Positions 1 through 11,750 of a stretch of DNA of 64,000 bases are shown piece by piece. The stretch is from Paenirhodobacter ferrireducens (GTDB lineage Bacteria > Pseudomonadota > Alphaproteobacteria > Rhodobacterales > Rhodobacteraceae): assembly GCF_004022265.1 (NCBI RefSeq), contig NZ_SAVB01000004.1, forward strand, positions 144,116 through 208,115. Direction: 5' to 3'. Both the position numbers and the translations under genes were made by a program. The notes below the pieces were generated by a model. It made no database searches and was not told the DNA's origin. It was given only the letters and a program-made list of their open reading frames with translations. How positions within the stretch are numbered: position 1 is the first letter of the stretch; every line of letters starts with the position of its first letter.

Positions 1-1193
1 AGGATCGTGGCATAATGGAACTCGTGCCCGCGCAGGCGGGTGCCGGGCGGGGCGACGGGCGTGGGCGCCGCAAGCGTGGCGAGTCGATATCCGAGATGCA
101 TCCGGCGTGTCGCGAAAGAGGTTTCGAGCCCGAGGAGCCCGGTCATAGGATAGCGCACCCCGTCGGCCGCGACGAGCCCCGCGCCAAGCACCATGTAGCC
201 GCCGCATTCGCCATGCACCGGGCGGGTTTCGGCAAAGGCGCGCAGCCCGGCGCGGAAGGTCTGGGCGGCCGCGAGCCGCGGCGCGTGCAGCTCGGGATAA
301 CCGCCGGGCAGCCAGCAGGCATCGGCGCCCGGATCGGGGGCCTCGTCGGCGAGCGGCGAAAACGGCACGATCGTCGCCCCCGCCGCGCGCCACTCGGCCA
401 GCAGATGCGGATAGACGAAGGAAAAGGCCGCGTCGCGGGCCAGCGCGATGCGCCCGCCCGGCGGAGCAAGGTGCGGCGCGGGCGCGGCATCCATCGGCAC
501 GGACGTGGCCACCGCCTGCATCCGGCCAAGATCGCAGCAGCGCGCGATCACCGTGCCCGCCTCGGCCAGCAGCGCATCGAGTTCCGAGGTCTCCTCGGCC
601 TGCACGAGGCCCAGATGCCGCTCGGGCAGGCGGATGCCCGCGGCGCGCGGCAAGACCCCCAGCACCTCGATCGCCACCGCCTCAAGCCCGCGCCGGATCA
701 GCGCCTCGTGCCGCGCCGAGGCGACGTTGTTCAGCACCACGCCGGCAAGCCGCACATCGGAGCGGTAGCGCGCAAAGCCAAGCGCCATCGCCGCGACCGA
801 TTGCGCCGCGCCCGAGGCATCGAGCACCAGCACCACCGGCCAGCCGGTCAGCGCCGCGATATCGGCCGAGGCGCCGATCCCCGCCTCTCCGGGCACCGCG
901 ACCCCGTCGAACAGGCCCATCGAGCCTTCGGCGATCACCAGCCCCGCGTCATCGGGCGCGGTCAGCGCGGCGATCTGCCCCGCCGTCATCGCCCAGCTGT
1001 CGAGATTGACCGAGGCGCGCCCGGCGGCGGCGGCGTGAAAGGCCGGGTCGATGTAATCGGGCCCGCACTTGAACGGCCGCACCGCGACGCCGCGCGCCCG
1101 CAGCGCGGCAATGAGGCCAAGCGTCAGCGTGGTCTTGCCGGTGCCCGAAGCGGGCGCGGCGATCAGCAGCCCCGCCGTCATCCGCCCCGTCAT
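1..1193 (-). CDS. cobB: Cobyrinate a,c-diamide synthase CobB, 3' end cut by window edge
   Basis: This enzyme amidates the a and c carboxyls of hydrogenobyrinic acid using glutamine and ATP, before cobalt insertion in the aerobic route. The first residues read [20 protein letters not shown], giving a P-loop (SGTGKTT) near residue 17. The class I glutamine amidotransferase cysteine lies in [11 protein letters not shown] late in the protein. About 397 residues are visible, so only a short C-terminal piece is missing. I chose the ATG at 1193 because it forms an ATGA overlap with the cobM stop; a second ATG lies four codons on. It is the last visible gene of the cobL-cobE-cobM-cobB run. Confidence 0.93.
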   Translation of the reverse strand, partial: MTGRMTAGLLIAAPASGTGKTTLTLGLIAALRARGVAVRPFKCGPDYIDPAFHAAAAGRASVNLDSWAMTAGQIAALTAPDDAGLVIAEGSMGLFDGVAVPGEAGIGASADIAALTGWPVVLVLDASGAAQSVAAMALGFARYRSDVRLAGVVLNNVASARHEALIRRGLEAVAIEVLGVLPRAAGIRLPERHLGLVQAEETSELDALLAEAGTVIARCCDLGRMQAVATSVPMDAAPAPHLAPPGGRIALARDAAFSFVYPHLLAEWRAAGATIVPFSPLADEAPDPGADACWLPGGYPELHAPRLAAAQTFRAGLRAFAETRPVHGECGGYMVLGAGLVAADGVRYPMTGLLGLETSFATRRMHLGYRLATLAAPTPVAPPGTRLRGHEFHYATI

Positions 1194-1972
1194 GCGCCCG
1201 TGTCCGGGAACCGCGGCGCCGCGCCGCGCGGACGGAATCGGCGGTCGTAATCGCCGGCGTAAAGACGGCTTTCGCCGAAGTCCTCGGCGCCGAGCGAACG
1301 GCCGACGAGGATCAGCGCGGTGCGCTCACCCTCGCCCACCGCCGGGTCGAGCGTGCCGAGCGTGGCGCGCAGCACCCTCTCGTCGGGCCAGCTCGCGCGC
1401 CAGACCACCGCCACCGGACAGTCGGCGCCATAATGCGGCGTCAGCTCGGCAATCACGCGCGGCAGCACATGCACCGACAGGTGAATCGCCAGCACTGCCC
1501 CGGTCGCGGCAAAATTCGCCAGCGTCTCGCCCTCGGGCATTGCCGAGGCGCGCCCCGAGGTGCGGGTCAGCACCACCGATTGCGCGACGCCGGGCAGGGT
1601 CAGCTCGGCCCCCAGCGTCGCGGCGGCGGCGGCGAAGGCCGGCACGCCCGGGGTGACGTCATAGGGAATGCCGAGCGCGCGCAGCCGGCGCAGCTGCTCG
1701 CCCATCGCCGACCAGACCGACAGATCGCCCGAATGCAGCCGCGCCACGTCCTGCCCGGCGGCATGGGCCGCGGCGATCTCGTCGATGATCGCGTCAAGGC
1801 CGAGCGGCGCGGTGTTCACCATCCGCGCGCCGGGCGGGCAATGGGCGAGCAGCGCCTCGGGCACCAGGCTGCCGGCATACAGGCAGACCGGCGCGGCGGC
1901 GATCAGGTCGCGGCCGCGCAGGGTGATCAGATCGGCGGCCCCGGGGCCCGCGCCGATGAAATGGACGGTCAT
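1190..1972 (-). CDS. cobM: Precorrin-4 C11-methyltransferase CobM
   Basis: CobM transfers a methyl group from SAM to C-11 of precorrin-4, giving precorrin-5. The 260-residue protein starts [20 protein letters not shown], the usual tetrapyrrole methyltransferase N terminus with the glycine-rich GAGPGA turn. [10 protein letters not shown] near residue 80 and the [12 protein letters not shown] segment near 107 are typical of the CobM/CbiF group. Length is normal for the family. It overlaps cobE and cobB by 4 bp each (ATGA), so translation is probably coupled. Confidence 0.96.
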   Translation of the reverse strand: MTVHFIGAGPGAADLITLRGRDLIAAAPVCLYAGSLVPEALLAHCPPGARMVNTAPLGLDAIIDEIAAAHAAGQDVARLHSGDLSVWSAMGEQLRRLRALGIPYDVTPGVPAFAAAAATLGAELTLPGVAQSVVLTRTSGRASAMPEGETLANFAATGAVLAIHLSVHVLPRVIAELTPHYGADCPVAVVWRASWPDERVLRATLGTLDPAVGEGERTALILVGRSLGAEDFGESRLYAGDYDRRFRPRGAAPRFPDTGA

Positions 1973-2316
1973 TCGGTCTCTCCTTCGGACAGGGCAAGGG
2001 CGACGGTCACGCCGCCCGGACAGATGCGGCGCGGCACCGCAAGGCGGGCGCCGGGGCCCGCGGCGACCAGCGCCGCCGCCTCGGCCACCGATCCGGTGCC
2101 ATGGGCCGCCAGAATGCGCGGCGCGCGGGTGGGGGTGGGCACGCCCGCGACCGCGACCGCGCGCACCGGCAGGCCAAGCGGCGCCACCGCCGCGCGCAGC
2201 GCCGCGGCCTTCTCCGGCAGCGTCGCCAGCGCATCGAGCCGGCCCAGGGGGGCCAGCGCCGCCACGATCTCGGCCGCCGTCGCGGCCGCGCGGAACCCCA
2301 CGCCCGCGACTCTCAT
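1969..2316 (-). CDS. cobE: Cobalamin biosynthesis protein CobE (CbiG C-terminal-like)
   Basis: This small protein of 115 residues ([21 protein letters not shown]...) belongs to the CobE family, homologous to the C-terminal domain of CbiG. CobE is needed in the aerobic pathway but its exact role is not settled. The glycine-rich GVGFRA start and the [13 protein letters not shown] segment match the family. An upstream in-frame ATG at 2331 exists; I prefer 2316 because it gives the same ATGA overlap with cobL as its neighbours have. It sits between cobL and cobM. Confidence 0.85.
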   Translation of the reverse strand: MRVAGVGFRAAATAAEIVAALAPLGRLDALATLPEKAAALRAAVAPLGLPVRAVAVAGVPTPTRAPRILAAHGTGSVAEAAALVAAGPGARLAVPRRICPGGVTVALALSEGETE

Positions 2317-3503
2317 CGGGTCACGCTCCACTGCACCACCGGCCGCGCCGGCTGCCAGCCGCGCCCCCGGCCAAGCGGCGCCACCTGCGCGATCTCGATC
2401 CGCAGCAGCGTGCCGCCGTGGCGGGCATGAAGCGCGATCAGCAGCGCCTCGGTTTCAAGCGTGACGGCATTGGCGACGATCCGGGTGCCGGGGGCAAGCG
2501 CCCCCCACAGCGCCGCGAACAGCGCCTCGGAGCCGCCACCACCGACGAAGACGGCATCGGGTGCAGGCAGACCGGCAAGCGCCGCGGGCGCCTGGCCTGC
2601 CACCGCCTGCATCCGTCCGCCAAGGCCGAACTCCGCGATATTCGCGCGGATGTTGTCGAGCCGGTCGGCGCGCGGCTCGACCGTGCAGGCGCGGCCACCG
2701 GCCAGGCACCACTCGACCGAGACCGAGCCCGAACCGCCGCCGATGTCCCACAAGAGCGCACCGGGTCGGGGGGCAAGGGCTGCAAGGGTCAGCGCCCGCA
2801 CCGGCGACTTGGTGATCTGCCCGTCATGGGCAAAGGCCGCCTCGGGCAGGCCGGGGCTGCGCGGCAGGCCAGCCCCCGCGGGCAGGGCGGCACCGTCGAG
2901 CGCGACAGCAACGGGGGCCGCGATCGCGTCCAGATCGAAAGCATCGGCGCGGGTGCGGCGCAGCCGCTCGGCCGGGCCGCCCAGTCGTTCGAGCACGGTG
3001 ATCTCGACCGCGCCGAAGCCGCCATCGGCCAGCCAGTGCGCAAGGTCGGCCACCGCCGCGCCGTCGCGCAGCGTGGCGATGACCCGCGCGCCGCGGCACA
3101 GCACCGGGCGCAGCCGCGCGAAAGGGGCGGCGTGCAACGCAAGGCAGGTCGTGTCCTCCAGCCGCCAGCCCATCCGGGCCGCCGCCAGCGAGCACACCCC
3201 CGCCACCGGGATCGCCCGCCACTCGCCGGGGCCGAACGCCGCCGCCAGCACCGCCCCCGCCCCCGCCCAGAACGGATCGCCCGAGGCCAGAACCACCGTG
3301 CGCCGGCCGCGCAGGGCCAGCACCGGCGCGATGTCGAAGGGCACCGGCCAGGCCCGCCCGCGCGCCCCGGCGCCGACCAGTTCGAGGTGCCGCGGCCCGC
3401 CGAAGATCACCTCGGCCGCGGCAAGCGCGGCACGGCTTGCATCCGGCAGCCCGGCAAGGCCATCTTCGCCAAGACCGACGATCAGCAGCCAGGGCTCAGC
3501 CAT
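2313..3503 (-). CDS. cobL: Precorrin-6Y C5,15-methyltransferase (decarboxylating) CobL
   Basis: CobL methylates C-5 and C-15 of precorrin-6B and removes the C-12 acetate carboxyl, giving precorrin-8X. The 396-residue protein has two parts. The N-terminal CbiE-like domain begins [19 protein letters not shown]. The C-terminal CbiT-like domain starts near residue 210 ([14 protein letters not shown]) and carries the SAM motif [14 protein letters not shown]. The start at 3503 is the family-like one; longer forms to 3548 only add arginine-rich sequence. Its ATG shares bases with the cobK ATG on the other strand, so there is no intergenic room upstream. Confidence 0.95.
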   Translation of the reverse strand: MAEPWLLIVGLGEDGLAGLPDASRAALAAAEVIFGGPRHLELVGAGARGRAWPVPFDIAPVLALRGRRTVVLASGDPFWAGAGAVLAAAFGPGEWRAIPVAGVCSLAAARMGWRLEDTTCLALHAAPFARLRPVLCRGARVIATLRDGAAVADLAHWLADGGFGAVEITVLERLGGPAERLRRTRADAFDLDAIAAPVAVALDGAALPAGAGLPRSPGLPEAAFAHDGQITKSPVRALTLAALAPRPGALLWDIGGGSGSVSVEWCLAGGRACTVEPRADRLDNIRANIAEFGLGGRMQAVAGQAPAALAGLPAPDAVFVGGGGSEALFAALWGALAPGTRIVANAVTLETEALLIALHARHGGTLLRIEIAQVAPLGRGRGWQPARPVVQWSVTR

Positions 3504-4257
3504 GACGCGCATCCTTCTTCTGGGCGGCACCACCGAGGCGAGCCGCATGGCCGCGGCGCTGGCCGCATCTGGCCTGCCCGCGCTCTTCTCCTATGCCGGG
3601 CGCACCGGGGCACCGGCGCCGCAGCCGCTGCCCACCCGGATCGGCGGCTTTGGCGGGGTGGCAGGGCTGGTGACCTTCCTGCGCGCCGAAAACATCGGCG
3701 CGGTGATCGACGCCACCCACCCTTTCGCCGCGCAGATGAGCCGCAACGCGGTTGCCGCCTGCGCCGAGACCGGCGTGCCGCTCGTCGCCCTCGAACGCGC
3801 GCCGTGGCGGGCGGGGCCGGGCGACCGCTGGACCGCCGTGCCCGACATCGCGGCCGCCGTCGCGGCGCTTCCCGAGGCGGGCGCGCGGGTGTTTCTGGCA
3901 ATCGGCAAGCAGACGCTCGCCCCCTTCGCCGGAAAGCCCGGCAATCACTATCTGCTGCGCCTTGTCGACCCGCCCGAGGGGCCGCTGCCGCTGACCGATG
4001 CCGCGGCGGTGATCGCCCGCGGTCCGTTCAGCGCCGAAGGCGACAGTGCGTTGCTGCGCGCCCATGACATCACCCATGTCGTCGCGAAGAACGCCGGAGG
4101 CGCGGGGGCCGAGGCAAAGCTGATCGCGGCGCGCGCGCTTGGCCTTGGCGTCATCCTGATCGACCGCCCCGCCCTGCCGCCGCGCGAGGTCTGCGCCGAG
4201 GTCGCCGGGGTGAGTGAGTGGCTCGCCGCTCACGGCTTCACCCCGCGCGGCGTATAG
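3502..4257 (+). CDS. cobK: Precorrin-6A reductase CobK
   Basis: CobK reduces precorrin-6A to precorrin-6B with NADPH. The 251-residue protein starts [20 protein letters not shown], the standard CobK/CbiJ Rossmann start, and carries DATHPFAAQMSRNA near residue 70 and FLAIGKQTL near 131. It is a lone plus-strand gene inside the minus-strand operon. Its ATG overlaps the cobL ATG (shared CATG), and its 3' end overlaps the cobJ 3' end by 28 bp. Its promoter must lie inside cobL coding sequence, or it depends on other transcripts. The inversion is the odd feature here. Confidence 0.95.
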   Translation: MTRILLLGGTTEASRMAAALAASGLPALFSYAGRTGAPAPQPLPTRIGGFGGVAGLVTFLRAENIGAVIDATHPFAAQMSRNAVAACAETGVPLVALERAPWRAGPGDRWTAVPDIAAAVAALPEAGARVFLAIGKQTLAPFAGKPGNHYLLRLVDPPEGPLPLTDAAAVIARGPFSAEGDSALLRAHDITHVVAKNAGGAGAEAKLIAARALGLGVILIDRPALPPREVCAEVAGVSEWLAAHGFTPRGV

Positions 4258-4967
4258 ACCCAGCGACCGACCCGCCGCGTCCCGGAATTGCCGACCAGCA
4301 CCACGGTGCGCATGTCGGCCATCTCGGGCCGCGCCTCGGCCAGCGTCACGGTGTTGAGCGCCTCGTCGGGCGTGCTGACGGCGCGGGCGAAAGTGATGAG
4401 CCGGCCGGGCTCGCAGCCCGCGCGCAGGATCTCGAGCACACGGGCAAAGCCCTCGGGCCGCGCCTTCGAGCGGGGGTTGTAGAAGGCCATGGCGAAATCG
4501 CCGGCGATCGCGGCGCGCAACCGGCGCTCGATCACCGCGAAGGGCTTGAGGTTGTCGCTCAGGTTGATCGCGCAGAAGTCGTGGCCAAGCGGTGCCCCCG
4601 CCCGCGCGGCGGCGGCGAGCATCGCGGTGATGCCCGGCAGGATGCGGATGTCGGCGCCCGCATGCTCCGGCGCGGCCTCGAGCGCCTCGAAGAGCGCCGA
4701 GGCCATGGCGAAGACCCCGGGATCGCCCGAGGAGACGATCACCACCCGCCGCCCCTCGGCCGCGAGGGTCAGCGCAAGGGCCGCGCGGTCGAGCTCGACC
4801 CGGTTGTCGGAGGGGTGGAGTGTCAGCCCCGCCCGCGGCGCAACCCGCGCGACATAGGGGATGTAGCCCACGACATCGCTCGCCTCGGCCAGCGCCGCGC
4901 TGACCTCGGGCGTCACCAGCGCCTCGGCCCCCGGCCCGAGCCCCGCAACCGCGATCCAGCCGCTCAT
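4230..4967 (-). CDS. cobJ: Precorrin-3B C17-methyltransferase CobJ
   Basis: CobJ contracts the ring and methylates C-17 of precorrin-3B to give precorrin-4. The 245-residue protein starts MSGWIAVAGLGPGAEALVTP. SSGDPGVFAMASA near residue 82, ILPGITAMLAAAARAGAPLG, and the FCAINLSD segment match the CobJ/CbiH family. The start overlaps the cobI stop as ATGA at 4964-4967. Its last 28 bp overlap the cobK 3' end on the other strand. It is the last gene of the riboswitch-headed run before the cobK inversion. Confidence 0.95.
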   Translation of the reverse strand: MSGWIAVAGLGPGAEALVTPEVSAALAEASDVVGYIPYVARVAPRAGLTLHPSDNRVELDRAALALTLAAEGRRVVIVSSGDPGVFAMASALFEALEAAPEHAGADIRILPGITAMLAAAARAGAPLGHDFCAINLSDNLKPFAVIERRLRAAIAGDFAMAFYNPRSKARPEGFARVLEILRAGCEPGRLITFARAVSTPDEALNTVTLAEARPEMADMRTVVLVGNSGTRRVGRWVYTPRGVKP

Positions 4968-5707
4968 GCCGCCTCCTCCGCCGCGGGCCGCCGGCCCTGA
5001 CCATGCACCAGCACGATCGCGAAATAGGGGCAGTCGGCATCGTCGACCTCGCTCAGCCGGGCGATGCGCTCGCCCGGCATGGTGCCGCGTTCGACAAGCC
5101 AGGCCGCCTCGAGCCGCCCGGCCTGCGCCAGCGCACGCTTCACCCGCGGCAGGTTGCGCCCGGTCTTCATGATGACCAGCGCATCGGCACGCGCCATGTG
5201 CTCCGCGAGCTCGTCCTCGGGCAGGGTGCCCATCAGCACGGTCAGCACGTCGTCGCCCCAGGTGAAGGGCTCGCCCGTGGCGTTCCAGCAGCCGGTCATG
5301 CCGGTGATGCCCGGGATCACCTCGATCTCGACCTTGCCGCGCAGCCGCACGTAAAGGTGCATGAAGGAGCCGTAGAAGAACGGGTCGCCCTCGCAGGGGA
5401 TGACGACATCGCCCGCCTGCGCCAGCGTCACCAGCCGCGCCGCCCAACCGTCGTAGAAGGCCGCCAGAAGCGCGTTATAGGCCGGGCTGTCGAAGGGGAT
5501 CTCGGTCGTCACCGGATATTCCATCGGATGCTCGGCGACGCCCGCGGGCAGCAGCCCCTCGACGATGCGCCGCGCCTGCCCCTGCCGCCCCTTCTTGCGG
5601 AAATAGGCGATCTGGCGGGCACTGCGCAGCGCGCGGTCTGCCCGCACCGAGATCAGGTCGGGGTCGCCGGGGCCGAGCCCCGCACAGATGATGCGTCCCA
5701 TGCTCAT
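4964..5707 (-). CDS. cobI: Precorrin-2 C20-methyltransferase CobI
   Basis: CobI methylates C-20 of precorrin-2, giving precorrin-3A. The 247-residue protein begins MSMGRIICAGLGPGDPDLIS; the second ATG (5701) is also possible, but 5707 gives an ATGA overlap with cobH. Family features are IAYFRKKGRQGQARRIVEG, CEGDPFFYGSFMHLY near residue 100, and VIPGITGMTGCW. Length is normal. It works between uroporphyrinogen methylation (CobA, not in the window) and CobG. Confidence 0.96.
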   Translation of the reverse strand: MSMGRIICAGLGPGDPDLISVRADRALRSARQIAYFRKKGRQGQARRIVEGLLPAGVAEHPMEYPVTTEIPFDSPAYNALLAAFYDGWAARLVTLAQAGDVVIPCEGDPFFYGSFMHLYVRLRGKVEIEVIPGITGMTGCWNATGEPFTWGDDVLTVLMGTLPEDELAEHMARADALVIMKTGRNLPRVKRALAQAGRLEAAWLVERGTMPGERIARLSEVDDADCPYFAIVLVHGQGRRPAAEEAA

Positions 5708-6333
5708 TCCTTCCGGCTGGCGAGGGCATTCACCGCGGCGACGGTGATCGCGGAACCGCCAAGCCGCCCCTCGACGATCAGGCAGGGCACCGGCGCGGCG
5801 GCGAACAGCGCCGCCTTCGATTCCGCCGCGCCGACGAAGCCCACCGGACAGCCGATGATCGCCGCCGGCCGCGGGCAGGCCGGGTCCTCGAGCATGTTCA
5901 GCAGGTGAAAGAGGGCCGTCGGCGCATTGCCGATCGCCACCACCGCGCCGCCCAGATGCGGCCGCCACAGTTCCAGCGCCGCAGCCGAGCGGGTGTTGCC
6001 CATCTCGCGCGCCAGATCCGGCACCGCGGGGTCATGCAGCGCGCAGAGCACCTCGTTCGCGGCGGGAAGACGGGCGCGGGTGATGCCCTCGCTCACCATC
6101 CGCGCGTCGCACAGAATGGGTGCCCCGGCCTCGAGCGCCGCGCGCGCCGCCGTCGCCATGCCGGGGCTGAAGCGCACTGCGCGCTCGAGCCCGACCATCC
6201 CCGCGGCGTGGATCATCCGCACCACCACGGGCTCCTCGTCGGGGGTGAAGCGGGCGAGGTCGGCCTCGGCGCGGATCATCGCGAAGGATTGCGCATAGAT
6301 CTTCGCGCCGTCCTTTTCATAGTCGTAAGGCAT
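5704..6333 (-). CDS. cobH: Precorrin-8X methylmutase CobH
   Basis: CobH moves the C-11 methyl group of precorrin-8X to C-12, forming hydrogenobyrinic acid. The 209-residue protein starts MPYDYEKDGAKIYAQSFAMI. The catalytic histidine is the one in RMIHAAGMVG, about residue 41. CDARMVSEGI and IIGCPVGFVGAAESK are strongly conserved in the family. Start 6333 shares one base with the cobG stop (TGATG). A longer reading to 6387 would only translate the end of cobG in another frame. Confidence 0.96.
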   Translation of the reverse strand: MPYDYEKDGAKIYAQSFAMIRAEADLARFTPDEEPVVVRMIHAAGMVGLERAVRFSPGMATAARAALEAGAPILCDARMVSEGITRARLPAANEVLCALHDPAVPDLAREMGNTRSAAALELWRPHLGGAVVAIGNAPTALFHLLNMLEDPACPRPAAIIGCPVGFVGAAESKAALFAAAPVPCLIVEGRLGGSAITVAAVNALASRKE

Positions 6334-7469
6334 CAGGAAAACTCCGGCAGGGAGGGAATGTCGGCCGCACCGAGCGCGCGGCGGCAAGGGGTGTCCGCGG
6401 CGCGGCCACGGGCGATCAGGTCAAAGCCTGCGGGCGTCGCGGTCAGCGTCAGCGTGGCCGGCGCCGGATGGGCACAACCCTTGGCGCAGCCCGAGACATG
6501 CAGCACCGCCTCGGGCGGCAGCTGCGGTGCCAGCGTGCGGGCCAAAGGCCGGGTCTCGGCCAGCGCCTGCGGACAGCCCGGCGCGCCGGTGCAGGCATAA
6601 ACGCGCAAGAGCGGCGCGGCCGGATCGGTGATCAGGCCCGGCAAGTCGGGCAGGTACGAAAGCCCCTCGATCAGCAGCATCCGCCAGGGCGTCAGGCGCA
6701 GCGCACCAAGGCCCGCCAACTCCGCCAGAAGCTCGGCCCGCATCTGCCCGAAGGGAAAGGCCACGAGCGCGCCCGTGGGGCACAGGCCCGGCCCGGGCGG
6801 AGCACAGGCGGATGCCGGGGCCAGCCGCGGAGCAAGGGCGCCCTCGGGCCGCGCGCCGCGCGCGATCAGCGCCGCCATCCGGCCGCGGCCGTCCGTCACG
6901 CCGCCCGCCGCCACGAACCACTGCGCCAGCGCGATCGCCGCCGCGGGGGCTTCGGCTGCGGTCACCGGCGCGCCCTCGGCCAGCCCCTCGGCGCGCAGGA
7001 TCAGCCCGCCCGCCGCCGCTCGCTCCAGCCGAATGTCAGCCGGCGTCTCCCGCAGCACCGGCGCAGCGCCGGTATCGACGGCAAAGCCGAACTTGCCCGG
7101 CAGCGCCGGCGCGGTGGCAAGCACCCCGGCCAGCGCGGCCGCAAGCGCGTCGGTCGCGGCATCGGCAAAGGGGGTGACCAGGATGTTGCGCCGGGTCTCG
7201 GCGGCAATGTCGGCGTCGATGAGCCCCGCCCCGCGCAACGCGGCGATCAGCGGCGCGTGGCTCTCCCTCGTCACCCCGCGCAGCTGCACGTTCGCCCGGC
7301 CCGAGAGGTCGATGACCCCGCTGCCGAAGCGCAGCGCCGCCTCGGCCACAGCGGCCGCGGCACGGGTGTTCAACCGACCACCCGGCGGGCGCAGCCGCAC
7401 CACCAGCCCGTCGCCCGAGGCCATCGGACGCAGCGCGCCCGGGCACCAGCCCTGCACCGTGAAACTCAT
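6333..7469 (-). CDS. cobG: Precorrin-3B synthase CobG (oxygen-dependent monooxygenase)
   Basis: CobG hydroxylates C-20 of precorrin-3A and forms the gamma-lactone of precorrin-3B with O2, so the pathway here is the aerobic one. It is a nitrite/sulfite-reductase-like protein with a 4Fe-4S cluster. The 378-residue protein starts MSFTVQGWCPGALRPM. Cluster cysteines are visible in YACTGAPGCPQ and HVSGCAKGCAHP near residue 330. LSGRANVQLRGV is the ferredoxin-like half-domain. Some Rhodobacter use CobZ for this step; this organism has CobG. Start chosen by the ATGA overlap with cobN. Confidence 0.93.
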   Translation of the reverse strand: MSFTVQGWCPGALRPMASGDGLVVRLRPPGGRLNTRAAAAVAEAALRFGSGVIDLSGRANVQLRGVTRESHAPLIAALRGAGLIDADIAAETRRNILVTPFADAATDALAAALAGVLATAPALPGKFGFAVDTGAAPVLRETPADIRLERAAAGGLILRAEGLAEGAPVTAAEAPAAAIALAQWFVAAGGVTDGRGRMAALIARGARPEGALAPRLAPASACAPPGPGLCPTGALVAFPFGQMRAELLAELAGLGALRLTPWRMLLIEGLSYLPDLPGLITDPAAPLLRVYACTGAPGCPQALAETRPLARTLAPQLPPEAVLHVSGCAKGCAHPAPATLTLTATPAGFDLIARGRAADTPCRRALGAADIPSLPEFS

Positions 7470-10400
7470 CGCAGATCCTCCAATGCCGCGGCGATCGCAT
7501 TGCGCCGGCTGTGCCACAGCCCTGCCTCGGCCAGCCGCCGGAACAGGTCGCACAGCGCTGCAAGCGCCTCGGGGTTTTCCGCCGCCATGAAATCGGTCAC
7601 CTCGGGCCGGCCCAGCGTCGCCTCGAAGTAGAGGTCGAAGAGATGCGCCGGCACCGCGTCTGCAAGCTGCGCGAAGGCGGCCAGGTGATCGGCCGTCGCC
7701 GCGATCTCCGCCGCGCCGCGAAAGCCGTGGCGCATCATCCCCGCCGCCCAGTCCGGGTTCGCGGCACGCGCACGCACGATGCGGGCGATCTCCTCGGTCA
7801 GGCTGCGGGCGCGGGGGCGAGCCGGGTCGGTGGTGTCGAGGTGGTAAAGCGCCGGCGCCGGCGCCCCGAGCCGCGCCATCGCGGCGGCAAAGCCCGCCTC
7901 ATGGCCGGCGTAATCGACGGCAAGCAGCAGGTCGCTTTCGGGCAGGTCCTGCGCATGCACGAAGGCATCGGCGCCCGCGAGCCGGGTTTCGAGCGCCGCG
8001 CGCGCGGGCCGCACCGCGCCATCCGCGCCGATCGCATGGGCCGAGGCCGCAAGCCAGGCCTCGCCCGCCGCCGCCCGCGCCTCGGGGGTCAGCGCCGCGG
8101 TCACATCGCCCATGCCGAGCCCGTATTGCCCCGGCCGCGGCCCGAAGACGCGCGGGATACGGGCGGTATAGGGGTTGTCCTCGGGCGCTTCCTCGCGCCC
8201 CGCAAGCGCCGCGGCGCCGGTCTCGAAAAGCTGCGCAAGGGCCGGGAAGATGTCGCGGAAAAGGCCCGAGACCCGCAAGGTCACGTCGATCCGCGGCCGG
8301 CCCAGAAGCGCCGCCGCGATCACCTCGACCCCGGTCACCCGGCCCGATTGCGCGTCCCAGACCGGCGTCAGCCCGGCCAGCTGCAGCGCCATGGCGAAAT
8401 CCTCGCCCGCGGTGCGCATCGTGGCCGAACCCCAGAGGTCGACGACCAGACCCCGCGGCCAGTCGCCGTGGTCCTGCAGGTGGCGGCGCAACAGCTCCTC
8501 GGCGTGCGTCACCCCCTGCGCATGGGCGGCGGGCGTCGGCACCGCACGCGGATCGACGGAAAACAGGTTCCGCCCGGTCGGCAGCACATCCGAACGCCCC
8601 CGCGCCGGACTGCCCGAGGGGCCAGGCGCCACCCGCCGGCCGGCAAGCGCGGCGATCAGCCCCGCGCGCTCGGCCGCGCCACAGGCGCCCCGGCCGAAGA
8701 CATGAAGCCCGTCGCCGAAGCGGCTTTCCTTCAGGTCGCAGACGAAACGGTCGATGCGGGTGATCGCCTCGGCGGGGCTGGCGCCCACGGGGAGGGCGAG
8801 GTCCTCGGCGACCCCGCTTGCCGCCGCTTCGTCGCGGATCGCGCCGATCAGCCGGTCGCGCCGCGCCGGGTCGAGCCCGTCGGCGGTCGAATATTCGTCG
8901 AGCAGCGCCTCGAGCCCGGCCAGCCGCTCGGGCAGCGCGGCCTCGGTCAGCGGCGGCGGCAGATGGCCAAGCGTGACCGCGCCCAGCCGGCGCTTGGCCT
9001 GCGCCGCCTCGCCCGGGTCGTTGACGATGAAGGGGTAAATGACCGGCAGCGGGCCCAGCAGCGCCTCGGGCCAGCAGGCCTCGGACAGCGCCACCGCCTT
9101 GCCCGGCAGCCATTCGAGCGTGCCATGCGCCCCCATGTGCACGAGCGCGTGCAGCCCCTGCGCCCGCAGCCACAGGTAGAAGGCGACATAGCCGTGCCGC
9201 GGCACCCGGGCGAGGTCGTGATAGTCGGTCTCGCGCGCCGCAACCTCGCCGCGCTCGGGCTGCAGGGCCAGCAGGATCTTGCCCCGGCGCAGCGCGGCGA
9301 AATGGAAGGCGCCGTCGTGGCAGGCGGGGTCCTCCGCCGGCGTGCCCCAGGCGGCGGCCAGATCGTCGCGCAGGGCCGCAGGCAGGGCCACAAGCGCCGC
9401 CTGATATTCCGCGAGCGGCCAGCTCAGCCGTTCGGTTGCCAGCGCCTCGCTCCCCGTCCCCGGCGCGACGTCATAGCCCTCGGCCGCGAGATCATCGAGC
9501 AGCGCCCCGGTCGAGGCAAGCGCATCGAGGCCCACCGCATGGGCCATCTGCCAGCTGCGCCCCGGATAGGTCGACAGCACCACGGTCACCGCCCGCGCCG
9601 GGGCCGGGGTCATGGCCAGCCGGTGCCAGGCCGCAACCCGCGCCACCAGCGCGGCGATCCGGTCGGGCTCGGGCGCGTGGATCAGCCGGGCGTGTTCCAG
9701 CACCGCATCGCGCGCGGCCGGCGCCTTGAACGAGACGACGCCGGCAAAGATCCGTCCATCGACCTCGGGCAACACCACATGCATCGCCAGATCGGCGGGC
9801 GACAGGCCGCGCTCGGCCGCGGCCCAGTCGGCGCGGGCGGCGGTCGACAGCGCACCCTGGAAGACCGGCACATCAAGCCCGTCGAAGGGCGTGCGCCCCG
9901 CCGCGCCCTGCGCCGAAAAGGCGGTGAGGTTGACCACCGCGACCGGCGGCGCCGCGGCCAGATGCGGGGCGAGCCAGTCGGCAAAGCCCGGCGCCTTGAG
10001 CGAGGGCGCAAAGCAGGCCGTGGCCTGAAACCCCGCCGCGCGGAGGGCCTCGATCAGCACCGCGACCGGCGCCATGTCGGCCGCCGCCAACCAGGCACGG
10101 TAACAGGGCACAAGCACCCACGGCCCCTCGCCCACAGGCGCGGGAGTCACCCCCGCCTCGGGCGTCCAGAAGCCGAAGTCGGGGAGCGCCGCCGGCGCAT
10201 CCGGCGCGGGCGCGGGCAGGCCCGCGGCGCGGGCCAGGTGGCACAGCGCGGCGCGCGCGGCCTCGGTGCCTCCCGCATCGCACAGCGCGGCAAGGGTGGC
10301 GAGCGTCTCCGCGGGCAGGGTCGAAGCCTCGGCCAGCCGCGGATCGGGCCGGCCATCGGCCGGAAGAACGGCCAGCGCCATGCCCCGCCGCCGCGCCAAA

Positions 10401-10704
10401 TCCTGCACCGAGGCAAGGCCATAGGGCCAATAGCCCTCGCCGCCGATCAGCCGGATCAGCACCGCCTTCGCCCCCCCCAGCGTGCGCTCGAGATAGGTAT
10501 CGACCGAGACCGGGTGGCGCAGCGCCGCCAAGGGGGCAAGCCGCAAGGGCGGCAACGCCCCCGCCGCCGCATGCCAGCCCTCCGCGAAAGCGCCGAGATC
10601 GGAATCCGAGAAGGACAGCACCACCAGATCCGCGGGCGATTGCCCGAGATCGGTCGGCACCTCGGTCTCCTCGAGCCCGTGGCTTTCGCGGAAGACGACA
10701 TGCA

Positions 10705-10705
<1 letters not shown>
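7466..10705 (-). CDS. cobN: Cobaltochelatase large subunit CobN
   Basis: CobN is the large subunit of the ATP-dependent aerobic cobalt chelatase that inserts Co2+ into hydrogenobyrinic acid a,c-diamide, working with an AAA+ CobS/CobT pair that is not in this window. The 1079-residue protein starts MHVVFRESHGLEETEVPTDL. The family core is seen in HMGAHGTLEWLPGK around residue 520 and YPFIVNDPGEAAQAKRRLG just after. GEDFAMALQLAGLTPVWD and RVSGLFRDIFPAL follow in the C-terminal half. It is shorter than the roughly 1275-residue Pseudomonas denitrificans protein I know. The start forms TGATG with the cobW stop. Confidence 0.95.
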
Positions 10706-11748
<1,043 letters not shown>

Positions 11749-11750
11749 GG

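Noticed and set aside
1668..4067. 799-codon open reading frame on plus across cobM-cobL
   Set aside because: It is the opposite-strand shadow of well-supported cob genes in GC-rich DNA. Its composition is Arg/Pro/Ala rich with no domain.
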